Assembly (NCBI GenBank): GCA_017549815.1 | Contig: JAFYNH010000092.1 | Span: forward strand, 98,913 to 162,912 | DNA length: 64,000 bases | From: Selenomonadaceae bacterium | GTDB lineage: Bacteria; Bacillota; Negativicutes; Selenomonadales; Selenomonadaceae | Reading direction: 5' to 3' | In this document: piece by piece, positions 55,281 through 63,985 of the stretch | How positions within the stretch are numbered: position 1 is the stretch's first letter | Layout: each line of letters starts with the position of its first letter | Made by a program: the position numbers and the translations under genes | The notes under the pieces: generated by a model | Seen by the model: only the letters and a program-made list of their open reading frames with translations | Told to the model about the DNA's origin: nothing | Databases searched by the model: none

Positions 55281-55316
55281 GTGAAATCACCTCTTAAAAA
55301 TTTTTACATTGTAAAC

Positions 55317-55345
55317 ATCCCCACGTCTGAAGGCGCGGGCTTTCG
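55317..55345. mobile_element. Possible IS200/IS605 right-end hairpin
   Basis: CCCACGTC and GGCGCGGG around TGAA (about 55320-55340) can form a GC-rich hairpin just beyond the TnpB remnant. Position and shape resemble the right end and guide-RNA scaffold region of IS605-type elements. Exact ends were not determined. Confidence 0.45.
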
Positions 55346-55360
55346 ACAATTAAAAAAATT

Positions 55361-55777
55361 TTAATTCGTCGGGGCTGGGCGTGTACTTCTCTTGCCGCTG
55401 AATTTGTAAGTTCGCTTATTGGCGGCGTCGTAGGTCGGCAATATCAGCGAAAAGAACCCTTCCTTGTCGAGATAATGAGGAATACGTGGCTTAGCAACTT
55501 TACCGAGCGTGGCGAAGAACGACTTAAAAGCCCGGTCGACAACTTTCATTGTTTGTTGGGCAATATCGGTACCGAGCGATTTATAATTCTCGCTGGTCTT
55601 GCAGACGTGGTAGTTGGCTACGTAGTTGAGATATTTTTTATCGGCGAAGTAGAATTGGTGGATGCTGTAGAGAGCTTCATTGTAAAGATTTTTAGACAAA
55701 CGGCAAAGCAATCACAACGTTTGATACTCGGACACGGACATTCCGGTGATTTGTTGTTTAACAGAAAGATACACCAA
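55361..55777 (-). pseudogene. Decayed IS605-family TnpB (OrfB) gene
   Basis: Reading from TTG 55777 (GGGAGG upstream) the frame gives VYLSVKQQITGMSVSEYQTL, then an in-frame TGA at 55714-55712, then LCRLSKNLYNEALYSIHQFY and further N-terminal TnpB sequence (AQQTMKVVDRAFKSFF, RIPHYLDKEGFFSL). The TGA falls where an arginine-like codon is expected. After ~130 codons it jumps to a short tail RSTRPAPTN and stop, so the catalytic RuvC and zinc-finger regions of the usual ~400-residue protein are deleted. No TnpA is present. The copy must be inactive. Confidence 0.85.
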
Positions 55778-55897
55778 AGTTACCTCCCTTCGTGGAGAAT
55801 TGTAACAAAATTTATTTGAGAAAGGAAGAAGTCAACTAAAAATTTGGAGCTTGCGGCAATTCTTTTCAGCGATTAAAATCTGGCGGGTGGTGAAACA

Positions 55898-55980
55898 TTA
55901 ATTAGGAATCAGGGGCGAGGAACTAAGAACTAGTCCCTACTAGTTCCCAGTTCCTAATCACTAATAACTAGGAAGTGATT
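55898..55980. repeat. Heptad-periodic array before cbiT
   Basis: Eleven 7-bp units (AGGAATC, AGGGGCG, AGGAACT, then AGTCCCT, ACTAGTT, CCCAGTT, CCTAATC, ACTAATA, ACTAGGA) with an inverted half. The last unit contributes the AGGA ribosome binding site of cbiT. Confidence 0.85.
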
Positions 55981-55983
55981 TTT

Positions 55984-56550
55984 ATGATTGGCATTGACGA
56001 CGAAGAATTTATTCGCGGCGAAGTCCCGATTACTAAACAAGAAATTCGGGTTTTGACTTTGGCTAAGGCGCGAATTAATTTTGATTCTGTGGTTGTCGAC
56101 GTGGGCGCGGGAACTGGTTCGATTACGATTGAGGCTGCACGACTTGCTCCTAACGGGAAAATTTTTTCGGTTGAGCGGAAACCCGAAGCCATAGAACTTA
56201 TCAAACGCAACGTTGAAAAATTTTCTGTCGACAACGTTGAGATAATCTGCGCGGAGGCTCCTGACGGCTTGAAGAATTTGCCCGAACTCGACGCGGTGAT
56301 TATCGGCGGAAGCGGCGGTCGGCTCGAAAAAATTCTTGACATTCTTTATACAAAACTTAAAATCGGCGGCAGGCTCGTCCTCAACGCGATAACGATTCAA
56401 ACTGCGGCGACTGCACTCGGTTATTTCAGAACTCACGGCATAAATTTTGACGCTGTTCAAATTCAAATTACTCGCCTTAAAAAGGTCAGAGCACACGACA
56501 TGAATCAAGCTTTGAATCCCGTTTGGATTATCACGGCGGAAAAAGTTTAA
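55984..56550 (+). CDS. cbiT: CbiT-like precorrin-8w decarboxylase/methyltransferase
   Basis: This 188-residue SAM-dependent methyltransferase matches CbiT, which methylates C15 and decarboxylates the C12 acetate in anaerobic cobalamin synthesis. It has the opening IRGEVPITKQEIRVLTLAKA, SAM motif VVDVGAGTGSITIEAA, FSVERKPEAI and VIIGGSGGRLEKIL. ATG 55984 is preferred over GTG 55975 by spacing to AGGA. It stands alone here, next to an IS remnant, without other cob/cbi genes. Confidence 0.9.
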   Translation: MIGIDDEEFIRGEVPITKQEIRVLTLAKARINFDSVVVDVGAGTGSITIEAARLAPNGKIFSVERKPEAIELIKRNVEKFSVDNVEIICAEAPDGLKNLPELDAVIIGGSGGRLEKILDILYTKLKIGGRLVLNAITIQTAATALGYFRTHGINFDAVQIQITRLKKVRAHDMNQALNPVWIITAEKV

Positions 56551-56563
56551 GGGGGGCGCGGCA

Positions 56564-56833
56564 ATGTACTACTATTCGACGTTTGATGAAATTATTACGA
56601 CTCACAGCGCACTTGAGACAGACGAATATTCAATGCCTTGCGTTCGCGTTCATTTTGAGCGACCGAATAATCAAAACGGTTTCGACTTCGCCGACGGCAG
56701 GATTCCGCACTTCAATTTTCAAAAGGCGTTTGGTTTCTCGGAGGACGAACTTTTTAGACTGCGCGAGTACATGCGGAATAATGCTTTTCTGATTTGGGAA
56801 TTTGCTCAAAAGGGCGGTGGCGAAAATGCCTAA
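56564..56833 (+). CDS. Unknown small protein upstream of DUF4160 gene
   Basis: This 89-residue protein begins MYYYSTFDEIITTHSA and has FERPNNQNGFDFADGRIPH and FSEDELFRLREYMRNN. It is soluble with no motif I recognise. It starts 13 bases after cbiT, with GGGGGG upstream, and overlaps the DUF4160 gene by eight bases. Partners of DUF4160 proteins are often DUF2442 and the pair can look like a toxin-antitoxin module; this protein does not clearly match DUF2442. Confidence 0.7.
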   Translation: MYYYSTFDEIITTHSALETDEYSMPCVRVHFERPNNQNGFDFADGRIPHFNFQKAFGFSEDELFRLREYMRNNAFLIWEFAQKGGGENA

Positions 56834-57083
56834 GGTCTTGCAAGATTTTTTGGGCTATGCGATTTACTTTTGGGCTAACGAACAGGGCGAGCCGCCACAT
56901 GTTCACGTCTCAAAGGGCAAACAGACGGCGGGCGCGACAAAATTTTGGATAAAGCGCGACGGTGTGGAATTGGCTCACAACAACGGGCAAATTCCCACGA
57001 AAGATTTACGTAAAATCGAAATGTATCTTTTGGCGAATCAAGATTCAATACTCGCCGCGTGGTTTAGATTCTTTAACATGTAA
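56826..57083 (+). CDS. DUF4160 protein
   Basis: This 85-residue protein matches DUF4160: LGYAIYFWANEQGEPPHVHV, a segment with the conserved EPPHVHV, then KFWIKRDGVELAHNNG and LLANQDSILAAWFRF. ATG 56826 is preferred over TTG 56802 because the family starts close to this point and GGCGG lies upstream. Function unknown; common in paired small-gene modules. Confidence 0.82.
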   Translation: MPKVLQDFLGYAIYFWANEQGEPPHVHVSKGKQTAGATKFWIKRDGVELAHNNGQIPTKDLRKIEMYLLANQDSILAAWFRFFNM

Positions 57084-57106
57084 AAAATAATGGGAGGCAA
57101 AAAATT

Positions 57107-58144
57107 TTGGTAAAAGTAAGTGTAATAGGGGCGACTGGCTACGCGGGAGCCGAATTGCTCTCGATACTTAATCGTCACCCGCAAGCTCAATTAGTCCACA
57201 TAACTTCCGAAAGTCATACTGGTAAAAAAATCTCGGAGCTGTATCCTCATCTGCGCGGAATTTGCGATTTGACGCTTGAATCTCTTGCGGACATTGAAAC
57301 TATCGGCAAGGACAGCGATTTTATCTTTATCGCCCTGCCACATGGTCACGCTATGGACGTGGGACTTAAGCTTGAAAATCTGCCCGTCCGAATTATCGAT
57401 TTGGGCGCGGATTATCGTTTCAGCGACACTTCGATTTATGAAACGTGGTACAACGTCCCGCATAAACATAAAGACGCCAAAAGAGTTTACGGGCTTGCAG
57501 AAATTTATCGCAATGAAATCCGCGACGCAAAGATTATCGGCAATGCTGGTTGCTTTACGACTGCCTCAATCCTTGCACTTGCGCCGCTCGTTAAACATCA
57601 TCTTATCGACGCCAATTCTATCATCGTTGACGCGGCAAGCGGAGTTTCGGGCGCGGGCAGAGGTTTAAAGCTCGGAAATCATTTCCCCGAACTCTACGAT
57701 AATTTTAAGGCTTACAACGTCGCTCATCATCGTCATACGCCCGAAATTGAACAGGCTCTTAAAGATTTGGGCGGCGAAGAAACTATCATCAATTTCACGC
57801 CGCATCTTGTCCCCATGTCCAGAGGAATTTTGGCGACGTGCTACGCGACTATTAAGGAAAATATTTCTGACGATATGATTGACGCGGCTTTTCAGAAAAT
57901 GTACGGCGGCGAAAAATTTATCCGACTTTTGGGCAGAAATTCTTATCCTGAAACTAAATTCGTTCGCGGCTCAAATTATTGCGATATTGGTTGGCACATT
58001 GACGAACGCACGCGGCGTGTTATAATTCTTTCCGCTATCGACAACTTGGTTAAGGGCGCGGCGGGGCAAGCCGTTCAGAATTTCAACATTGCGGCGGGTT
58101 TTTATGAAAGTATCGCGCTCGACGTTGTCCCCATGTATCCTTGA
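57107..58144 (+). CDS. argC: N-acetyl-gamma-glutamyl-phosphate reductase
   Basis: This 345-residue enzyme catalyses the third step of arginine synthesis. It has VSVIGATGYAGAELLSIL, HITSESHTGKKISELYPH, ALPHGHA, the catalytic cysteine in IIGNAGCFTTASILAL, and NVAHHRHTPEIEQ. TTG start at 57107 with GGGAGG upstream. It is 27 bases before argJ. The family usually has PGC at the cysteine; here it is AGC. Confidence 0.95.
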   Translation: MVKVSVIGATGYAGAELLSILNRHPQAQLVHITSESHTGKKISELYPHLRGICDLTLESLADIETIGKDSDFIFIALPHGHAMDVGLKLENLPVRIIDLGADYRFSDTSIYETWYNVPHKHKDAKRVYGLAEIYRNEIRDAKIIGNAGCFTTASILALAPLVKHHLIDANSIIVDAASGVSGAGRGLKLGNHFPELYDNFKAYNVAHHRHTPEIEQALKDLGGEETIINFTPHLVPMSRGILATCYATIKENISDDMIDAAFQKMYGGEKFIRLLGRNSYPETKFVRGSNYCDIGWHIDERTRRVIILSAIDNLVKGAAGQAVQNFNIAAGFYESIALDVVPMYP

Positions 58145-58171
58145 GAAAATTTTTTAAAGGAGTTCGATATA

Positions 58172-59383
58172 ATGTTTAGTGAAAATCACAAGACGGCGGG
58201 CGTTGCTTATCCGCAAGGCTTTACAGCGGCGGGCGTCCGTGCAGGTATTAAGAAAAACGGCAATCTCGACGTTGCTGTTATCTATACGGAAAAAGAGGCG
58301 GCTGTCGCGGGCGTCTTCACGAAAAATTTAGTCGCGGCGGCTCCAGTTCATCTTAGTAAAATCGTCGTTGGAACGGGTACGGCTCATGCGATTGTTGCCA
58401 ATGCAGGTTGCGCCAACGCTTGCACAGGTGAACAGGGCATTCGCGACGCCGAGAAAATGGCTGAAATCGCCGCTAAAGAATTGAATTGCCGCGCAGATGA
58501 TGTTATCGTTGCGTCGACGGGGCTTATCGGCTCGAATTTGCCTATGGATAAAATGGAAAACGGAATTAAAGCCGCCGTCAAAGAACTTTCTCGCGAAGGC
58601 TCGGTTAATGCAGGCAACGCGATTATCACGACCGACACTTATTCCAAAGCCTGCGCGACCGAAGTCGAAATCGGCGGCAAGGAAGTTCGTTTTGGAGCAA
58701 TCGCCAAAGGTTCCGGCATGATTCGTCCCGATATGGCAACCATGCTTTGCTTTATCACGACTGACGCCGACATTGACCAGAAACTTTTGCAAGAGGCTTT
58801 AAAGGACGCTACGGAAGTTTCGTTTAACATGATAAGCGTTGACGGCGACATGAGCACCAATGATTCTGTGGTTGTTTTGGCGAACGGCGCGGCAGGCAAT
58901 AAAAAAATCGTCGCAAGGGACGCCGACTATCTTAAATTCTTCGAGACGCTTAAAAATCTCTGCACCGAACTTGCAAAGAGAATTGCGGCTGACGGTGAGG
59001 GCGCGAGTAAATTTTTAACAATAAACGTTACTGGCGCGGAAACTTTTGCAGACGCTAAGAAAGTCGGCATGAGCGTTGCCAATTCGCCGCTCGTTAAGAC
59101 TGCCTTCTTCGGGCAAGACGCCAATCCCGGCAGAACAATCTGCGCGGTCGGCTATTCGGGCGTTAAAATCGTTCCTGAAAAAATTTCTATCAAATTCGGC
59201 GGACTCACTGTTTACGATAAGGGGCTTGTCACGAAATTTGACGAAAACGCCATGCGGAAAATCCTTGCGGAGCATGATATTGTTGTCGACATTGAGCTTG
59301 GACTCGGCGACGCTCAGGCGACCGTTTACACTTGCGATTTGAGTTTCCAATACGTCAAAATCAACGCCGATTACACGACCTGA
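58172..59383 (+). CDS. argJ: Bifunctional ornithine acetyltransferase/N-acetylglutamate synthase
   Basis: This 403-residue protein recycles the acetyl group between acetylornithine and glutamate. It self-cleaves between Ala and Thr in the KGSGMIRPDMATMLCFITTD segment (about residue 190), which is intact, giving alpha and beta chains. Other signatures are AGVFTKN, NAGCANACTGEQG and SVDGDMSTNDS. ATG with AAGGAG upstream. A bidirectional terminator follows. Confidence 0.96.
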   Translation: MFSENHKTAGVAYPQGFTAAGVRAGIKKNGNLDVAVIYTEKEAAVAGVFTKNLVAAAPVHLSKIVVGTGTAHAIVANAGCANACTGEQGIRDAEKMAEIAAKELNCRADDVIVASTGLIGSNLPMDKMENGIKAAVKELSREGSVNAGNAIITTDTYSKACATEVEIGGKEVRFGAIAKGSGMIRPDMATMLCFITTDADIDQKLLQEALKDATEVSFNMISVDGDMSTNDSVVVLANGAAGNKKIVARDADYLKFFETLKNLCTELAKRIAADGEGASKFLTINVTGAETFADAKKVGMSVANSPLVKTAFFGQDANPGRTICAVGYSGVKIVPEKISIKFGGLTVYDKGLVTKFDENAMRKILAEHDIVVDIELGLGDAQATVYTCDLSFQYVKINADYTT

Positions 59384-59402
59384 TAAAAACCGATAAATAA
59401 AA

Positions 59403-59439
59403 AACTCCCTGCCGATTGACGGGGAGTTAATTTTTTTTT
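59403..59439. terminator. Bidirectional terminator between argJ and argF
   Basis: AACTCCC (59403-59409) pairs perfectly with GGGAGTT (59422-59428). Nine T follow on the plus strand and TTTTTTATTT follows on the minus strand, serving both convergent genes. Confidence 0.88.
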
Positions 59440-60368
59440 CAGCCCATAGTCAGAGCCATAATCGCCTTTTGAGTGTGCAGACGATTTTCCGCCTCGTCGA
59501 AGATTACATGCGCGTTTTCTTCCAAAACTTCGTCGGTAATTTCTTCGCCGCGATAAGCGGGCAAGCAGTGAAGGCAGATAACATTTTTACTTGCGCCGCT
59601 TAAAAGTTGTTTGTTGACTTGATAAGGCGCGAAAATTTTCTTGCGGGCGTCGTGTTCAGCCTCTTGTCCCATGCTCGCCCAAGTATCCGTCGCGATAATA
59701 TCGGCGTCTTTAACGGCTTCAATCGGGTCTTCCGTCCAAGTAAGATTCGCTCCCGTTTCTTCCGCGTCGGCAAGCGCATTCTCGAAGACTTTCTGATTCG
59801 GCTTGTAATTGGCGGGCGTCGCAACAGCAAGCGTCATGCCGACCTTCGCCGCGCCGTAAAGATAAGAATTCGTCATGTTATTGCCGTCGCCGACATAAGC
59901 CATTTTGAGTGCGCGGAAATTTTTACCCTTATGTTCGCGAATCGTCAATAAATCAGTCAGCACTTGGCAGGGGTGGAGCAAATCGGTTAAGCCGTTGATG
60001 ACAGGAATATCGGCATATTTGGCAAGCTCCTCGACTTTTTCTTGCTCAAAGGTGCGAATCATAATCCCGTCCAGATAGCGCGATAAAACTCTTGCGGTAT
60101 CTTTAATCGGCTCGCCGCGACCGAGTTGTAAATCTTTACTAGACAGGAATAAGCCCGTGCCGCCGAGTTGGAAAATCCCGACTTCAAACGATACCCGCGT
60201 CCGCGTCGAAGATTTTTCAAAAATCATGCCGAGCGTCTTGCCCGCCAAAAGTTTATGTTCGACGCTTGTTTTCTGCATAACTTTTAATTGCGCCGCGAAG
60301 TCGATAATCTCCGCGACTTCGTCTGTGCTCAAATCGTGAATCGACAGTAAATCTTTTCCTTGCAACAA
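59439..60368 (-). CDS. argF: Ornithine carbamoyltransferase
   Basis: This 309-residue enzyme makes citrulline from ornithine and carbamoyl phosphate. Motifs: carbamoyl phosphate site SSTRTRVSFE, HPCQVLTDLLT, YVGDGNNMTNS, DTWASMGQE and HCLPAYRGEEI. TTG start at 60368 with GGAGAG upstream. It lies six bases after argD. The stop overlaps the terminator T-run. Confidence 0.96.
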   Translation of the reverse strand: MLQGKDLLSIHDLSTDEVAEIIDFAAQLKVMQKTSVEHKLLAGKTLGMIFEKSSTRTRVSFEVGIFQLGGTGLFLSSKDLQLGRGEPIKDTARVLSRYLDGIMIRTFEQEKVEELAKYADIPVINGLTDLLHPCQVLTDLLTIREHKGKNFRALKMAYVGDGNNMTNSYLYGAAKVGMTLAVATPANYKPNQKVFENALADAEETGANLTWTEDPIEAVKDADIIATDTWASMGQEAEHDARKKIFAPYQVNKQLLSGASKNVICLHCLPAYRGEEITDEVLEENAHVIFDEAENRLHTQKAIMALTMG

Positions 60369-60374
60369 AATTTC

Positions 60375-61571
60375 TCACTCTCCTAAGACTTCGTCCAGAA
60401 TGTTAATAACCTCGTCGACCTGCGCGGACGTGATAATCAACGGCGGAATAAATCTTAACACCGTGCCGACCGTGCAATTTATAATCGCGCCGCGTTTCAT
60501 GCATTCGTTGACGATTTCGACGCCTGACTTTTTAGGCTTATCAAGTTGCGCCCCCAAAATTAATCCTTCGCCGCGAATCTCGCTAATCTGCGCGGGATAT
60601 TTTTTCTGCAAGCCGATAAGCTTATCTTTGAAATACGCGCCGACTTCTTCAACGTGCGCCAAAAATTTTTTATCGGGCACGGTGTCGAGAACAACATTAG
60701 CCGCCGCACAAGCCAAAGGATTTCCGCCAAAAGTCGTGCCGTGATCTCCCGCGTGAAATGCCTGCGCAACTTCCTCAGTACAAATGAACGCGCCAATCGG
60801 AACGCCACCCGCCAAACCCTTTGCCAACGTGACAATATCGGGCTTGACGCCATACTTTTCATAAGCGAAGAATTTTCCGCTACGTCCTATGCCCGCTTGA
60901 ATCTCGTCCAAAATCAAAAGCGCGCCGTGCTTATCGCAAAGCTCACGGACTTTTTTAAGATAATCATTTTTCGGAGGATAAACGCCGCCTTCGCCTTGAA
61001 TCGTCTCAAGCATAACCGCGCAGGTTTTATCGGAAATTTTTTCGGCGAGTTCATCAATATCATTGTAGTGAACATAATCAAAACCGCCCGGCAACGGCTC
61101 AAAACCTTTGTGATATTTAGGCTGACCGGTTGCCGTCAAAGTTGCAAGCGTCCTGCCGTGAAAGCTGTCCCACGCCGTGATAATCTGCGTCTTATCGGCA
61201 GAAATTTTCTTGGCGAATTTGCGAGCAATTTTGATTGCGCCCTCATTAGCCTCCGCGCCCGAATTTGCAAAAAATGCCCTGTCCAATCCGCTCAGCTTAA
61301 CGAGTTTGGCGGCGGCGTCTGCTTGCGGCTTTGTGTAATAAAGATTGCTCACGTGAATAACTTTGGCGGCTTGCTCCGAAATAGCTTTTACAAGCGGCGA
61401 ATAATTATGCCCCAAAACATTTACCGCAATGCCCGCCAAAAAGTCTATATATTTTTTGCCGTTTATGTCGTAAAGATATGCGCCTTCGCCGCGCTCCAAA
61501 ACTATCTTGTAACGCTTGAACACGGGCAGATAATTTTTATCGTCTCGCTCAAAAATTTTCTCTTCAGTCAA
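60375..61571 (-). CDS. argD: Acetylornithine aminotransferase
   Basis: This 398-residue class III PLP aminotransferase has FLAGIAVNVLGH, FFANSGAEANEGAIKIAR, SFHGRTLATLTATGQ, ILDEIQAGIGRSGKFF and the PLP lysine in TLAKGLAGGVPIGA. TTG 61571 is preferred over GTG 61580 because AGGAG is seven bases before TTG while the GTG overlaps it. It follows the glycosyltransferase gene by five bases. Confidence 0.95.
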   Translation of the reverse strand: MTEEKIFERDDKNYLPVFKRYKIVLERGEGAYLYDINGKKYIDFLAGIAVNVLGHNYSPLVKAISEQAAKVIHVSNLYYTKPQADAAAKLVKLSGLDRAFFANSGAEANEGAIKIARKFAKKISADKTQIITAWDSFHGRTLATLTATGQPKYHKGFEPLPGGFDYVHYNDIDELAEKISDKTCAVMLETIQGEGGVYPPKNDYLKKVRELCDKHGALLILDEIQAGIGRSGKFFAYEKYGVKPDIVTLAKGLAGGVPIGAFICTEEVAQAFHAGDHGTTFGGNPLACAAANVVLDTVPDKKFLAHVEEVGAYFKDKLIGLQKKYPAQISEIRGEGLILGAQLDKPKKSGVEIVNECMKRGAIINCTVGTVLRFIPPLIITSAQVDEVINILDEVLGE

Positions 61572-61576
61572 ATAAA

Positions 61577-62815
61577 TCACTCCTCTAAAAGTTCCTTAAT
61601 ATAATCTAGCTCAATGAATTTTTTCCACTTGTTGTTATTGAAACGCATAAGGTCTTGCATATTAGAAATCATTTGCAGAGCGGTTTCGCGAATCTCTTTG
61701 ACTGCAGGATATGGCAATTTTAAAAGCTTCGGCAATTCGCGAATGAAAAGCATCGCCTCTGCAAAATTAATTTCGTATTTTAACGACTGTAAAATTGCTT
61801 TAAGCGAAAGCTCTTCACAAAGCCTCAAACAAGCAACTTCACTAGGAAATTTTTCAAGTAAGTATGAACTCAAAGCGCGACAAGTCAACGCTGTCTCCAA
61901 TTTGTCTTCAACAATCTTATTAGAAGGATACAGCTTAAGTTTTTCAATAAGATTCTTGGATACGCGCTCAAATTTTTCGTTTATATCTTCGGGAGAAAAC
62001 ATTTCGTCACGAGCAACAAGATATTTCAAAATGCCGTCGTCAAATTCCTCGTTGTGATCCTTTTTATCAAAATTTTTTGCGTTCATGGCAAAATCTACGT
62101 CGGCTCGACCACGCTGAGTTTTTTTGGCATATTCTTCACGCGATTTAATGTAATAATGATTGATAGCAATTCTATCGACGGTTACGGGATTGTTAAAAGG
62201 TCCCTTCACTACACCGCCGATTTCGTTGACGGCATAAAATTCTTCAAAATAAACTGCAAAGTGGGGATTGTACAAGAAATCTACTTTGCGAGGATTAAGA
62301 ATTGTCTTGACATGAGCATTCCCATAGCCGTCAGGTGTCCAATCGCTCGGAGCACGGCGCGTAAATCTTTCCAAGACGCCGCGACTGTAATCCGCTGTCT
62401 CCAAATTATTTGAGCCGAAGATTTGCCAATTAACCGCCAAAGCCGCCGCATTTTCGTTAGGCAATAAAATTTCTTCAACAACGTCGGCAATGCCCTGATT
62501 AGTTTTAGGATAAATGAATTCGTCGCCGTCTATGAACGCCATGTAGCGACTTTGAAACTTAAATCTCTTTACGGCATCATTATAAACAAATATTTGCATA
62601 ACTTTGCCGGGTGCACGAAAATAATCGACAAGTCCCGCCTCAACATAAGGTTTGGCAACTTCGGCTTGGTTGTCGGGGCTTTCATTGTCGTAAAGATAAA
62701 AATGATCTACACCCGCAAGCAAATGATAATCCAGCCACTCCTTAAGATAAGGAGCCTCGTTTTTCAAAATCGCCACGACCGATAAATTGTGCAAGAATAA
62801 ATTTTTGTCAACCAT
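61577..62815 (-). CDS. GT92-like glycosyltransferase inside the arg cluster
   Basis: This 412-residue protein resembles glycosyltransferase family 92/GT2-like enzymes: SVVAILKNEAPYLKEWLDYH near the start, GVDHFYLYDNESPD, the DxD-type metal site in AFIDGDEFIYP and FTRRAPSDW. The C-terminal ~150 residues are helical and unlike the family core. It starts with ATG immediately after the argB stop and ends five bases before argD, so it is embedded in the arginine operon. The acceptor is unknown. Confidence 0.82.
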   Translation of the reverse strand: MVDKNLFLHNLSVVAILKNEAPYLKEWLDYHLLAGVDHFYLYDNESPDNQAEVAKPYVEAGLVDYFRAPGKVMQIFVYNDAVKRFKFQSRYMAFIDGDEFIYPKTNQGIADVVEEILLPNENAAALAVNWQIFGSNNLETADYSRGVLERFTRRAPSDWTPDGYGNAHVKTILNPRKVDFLYNPHFAVYFEEFYAVNEIGGVVKGPFNNPVTVDRIAINHYYIKSREEYAKKTQRGRADVDFAMNAKNFDKKDHNEEFDDGILKYLVARDEMFSPEDINEKFERVSKNLIEKLKLYPSNKIVEDKLETALTCRALSSYLLEKFPSEVACLRLCEELSLKAILQSLKYEINFAEAMLFIRELPKLLKLPYPAVKEIRETALQMISNMQDLMRFNNNKWKKFIELDYIKELLEE

Positions 62816-63985
62816 TTATCCAACTTCCGTTCCAAGTCCTGTTTCCGTGAAAAGCTCCAAAATAATTGAATGCGGGAGCCGCCCGTCGATAATATAAGCT
62901 TTATTCGTGCCTCTGTCCAGTGCCCGTAAACAAGCCTCAACCTTAGGAATCATGCCGCCGCTAATAATGCCGCCCTTGATAAGTTCCCGCGCCTCGTCAG
63001 CCTTAAGCGTCGAAATAAAACTGCTCTTATCTTCAAAATTCCTGTAGACGCCTTCCGTGTCGGTGAGGAGTAAAAGTTTCTCCGCATTGAGTGCGCCCGC
63101 AATTTCCGCCGCAACGTAATCGGCATTTATGTTAAAGCTCGTGCCGTCTTCGCCAACGCCGATAGGAGCAATTACGGGAACATAGCCCTGCACAATCAAG
63201 TCGTTCACAATCTGAATATTAATCTGCTTAACCTTGCCGACGTAGCCAATATCGACTTTAGTTTTCTCGCCGTCTTCATAAACCGTCGCCAATTTTTTAG
63301 CGGCTTGAATTAAATCGGCGTCCTTACCGCTCAAGCCGACCGCCCGAAGTCCGCGCTTATTCAGCAACATAACAATCTCTGAATTTATCTTGCCGCATAA
63401 AATCATTTCCGCGACTTCAACCGTCTCTTCGTCCGTGACGCGCAAGCCACTAACAAAGGAACTTTCTTTGCCGAGCTTTTTCAAGAATCCTGTTATCTCT
63501 GGTCCGCCGCCATGTATGATAACGACGTTAATCCCGACGAACTTCATCAAAGCCACATCTTGCATAACGTTTGCTTTCAATTCGTCATTAACCATCGCAT
63601 TGCCGCCGTACTTAATAACTATCGTCTTGCCGTGAAATTCGCGAATATACGGCAAAGCCTCAACTAAAATGGCGGCGCGGTCACTCGCATTGTAAACTTT
63701 TACTGGCTTAACGGGTTCGGAAATTTTTTCTTCGTAAGGATTTTTTTTCACTTCGGAATTAAGTTCCGCCAAAGCTTCTTCAATCATTTCGGCGGGAAGA
63801 AATTTTTTCAGAACATCCGTCGCCATTTTCAGTTGTAAATTTTCGTCAAGCATTTTTATTCTGCTACTTAAAACATAGTCAAATGTGACCATGTTAAGAT
63901 GATTCGGACAAACCTCGCGGTTTTGTCTTACTGCTTCAACGTGTCCGTTCTCGGCGCACCTACTAACGTTTATGTAACACTCCAC
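62816..63985 (-). CDS. argB: Acetylglutamate kinase with long N-terminal extension
   Basis: Residues ~100-389 are a complete acetylglutamate kinase: TIVIKYGGNAMVN, VVIIHGGGPEI, GLRVTDEETVEVAEMIL, FNINADYVAAEIAGAL and GGMIPKVEACLRAL. Normal ArgB is ~295 residues and starts just before ALPYIREF. Here the frame is open for about 100 further codons, through GTG 63985, to the window edge without a stop. The extension contains Cys-rich CAENGHVEAV...CPNHLN, then a helical stretch ending KNPYEEK. No in-frame start within the extension has a good ribosome binding site, so the true start is unresolved. Confidence 0.88.
   Translation of the reverse strand: MECYINVSRCAENGHVEAVRQNREVCPNHLNMVTFDYVLSSRIKMLDENLQLKMATDVLKKFLPAEMIEEALAELNSEVKKNPYEEKISEPVKPVKVYNASDRAAILVEALPYIREFHGKTIVIKYGGNAMVNDELKANVMQDVALMKFVGINVVIIHGGGPEITGFLKKLGKESSFVSGLRVTDEETVEVAEMILCGKINSEIVMLLNKRGLRAVGLSGKDADLIQAAKKLATVYEDGEKTKVDIGYVGKVKQINIQIVNDLIVQGYVPVIAPIGVGEDGTSFNINADYVAAEIAGALNAEKLLLLTDTEGVYRNFEDKSSFISTLKADEARELIKGGIISGGMIPKVEACLRALDRGTNKAYIIDGRLPHSIILELFTETGLGTEVG

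Noticed and set aside
60654..61604. 316-codon plus-strand ORF opposite argD
   Set aside because: It is fully antisense to a well-supported argD and its product has no family features.
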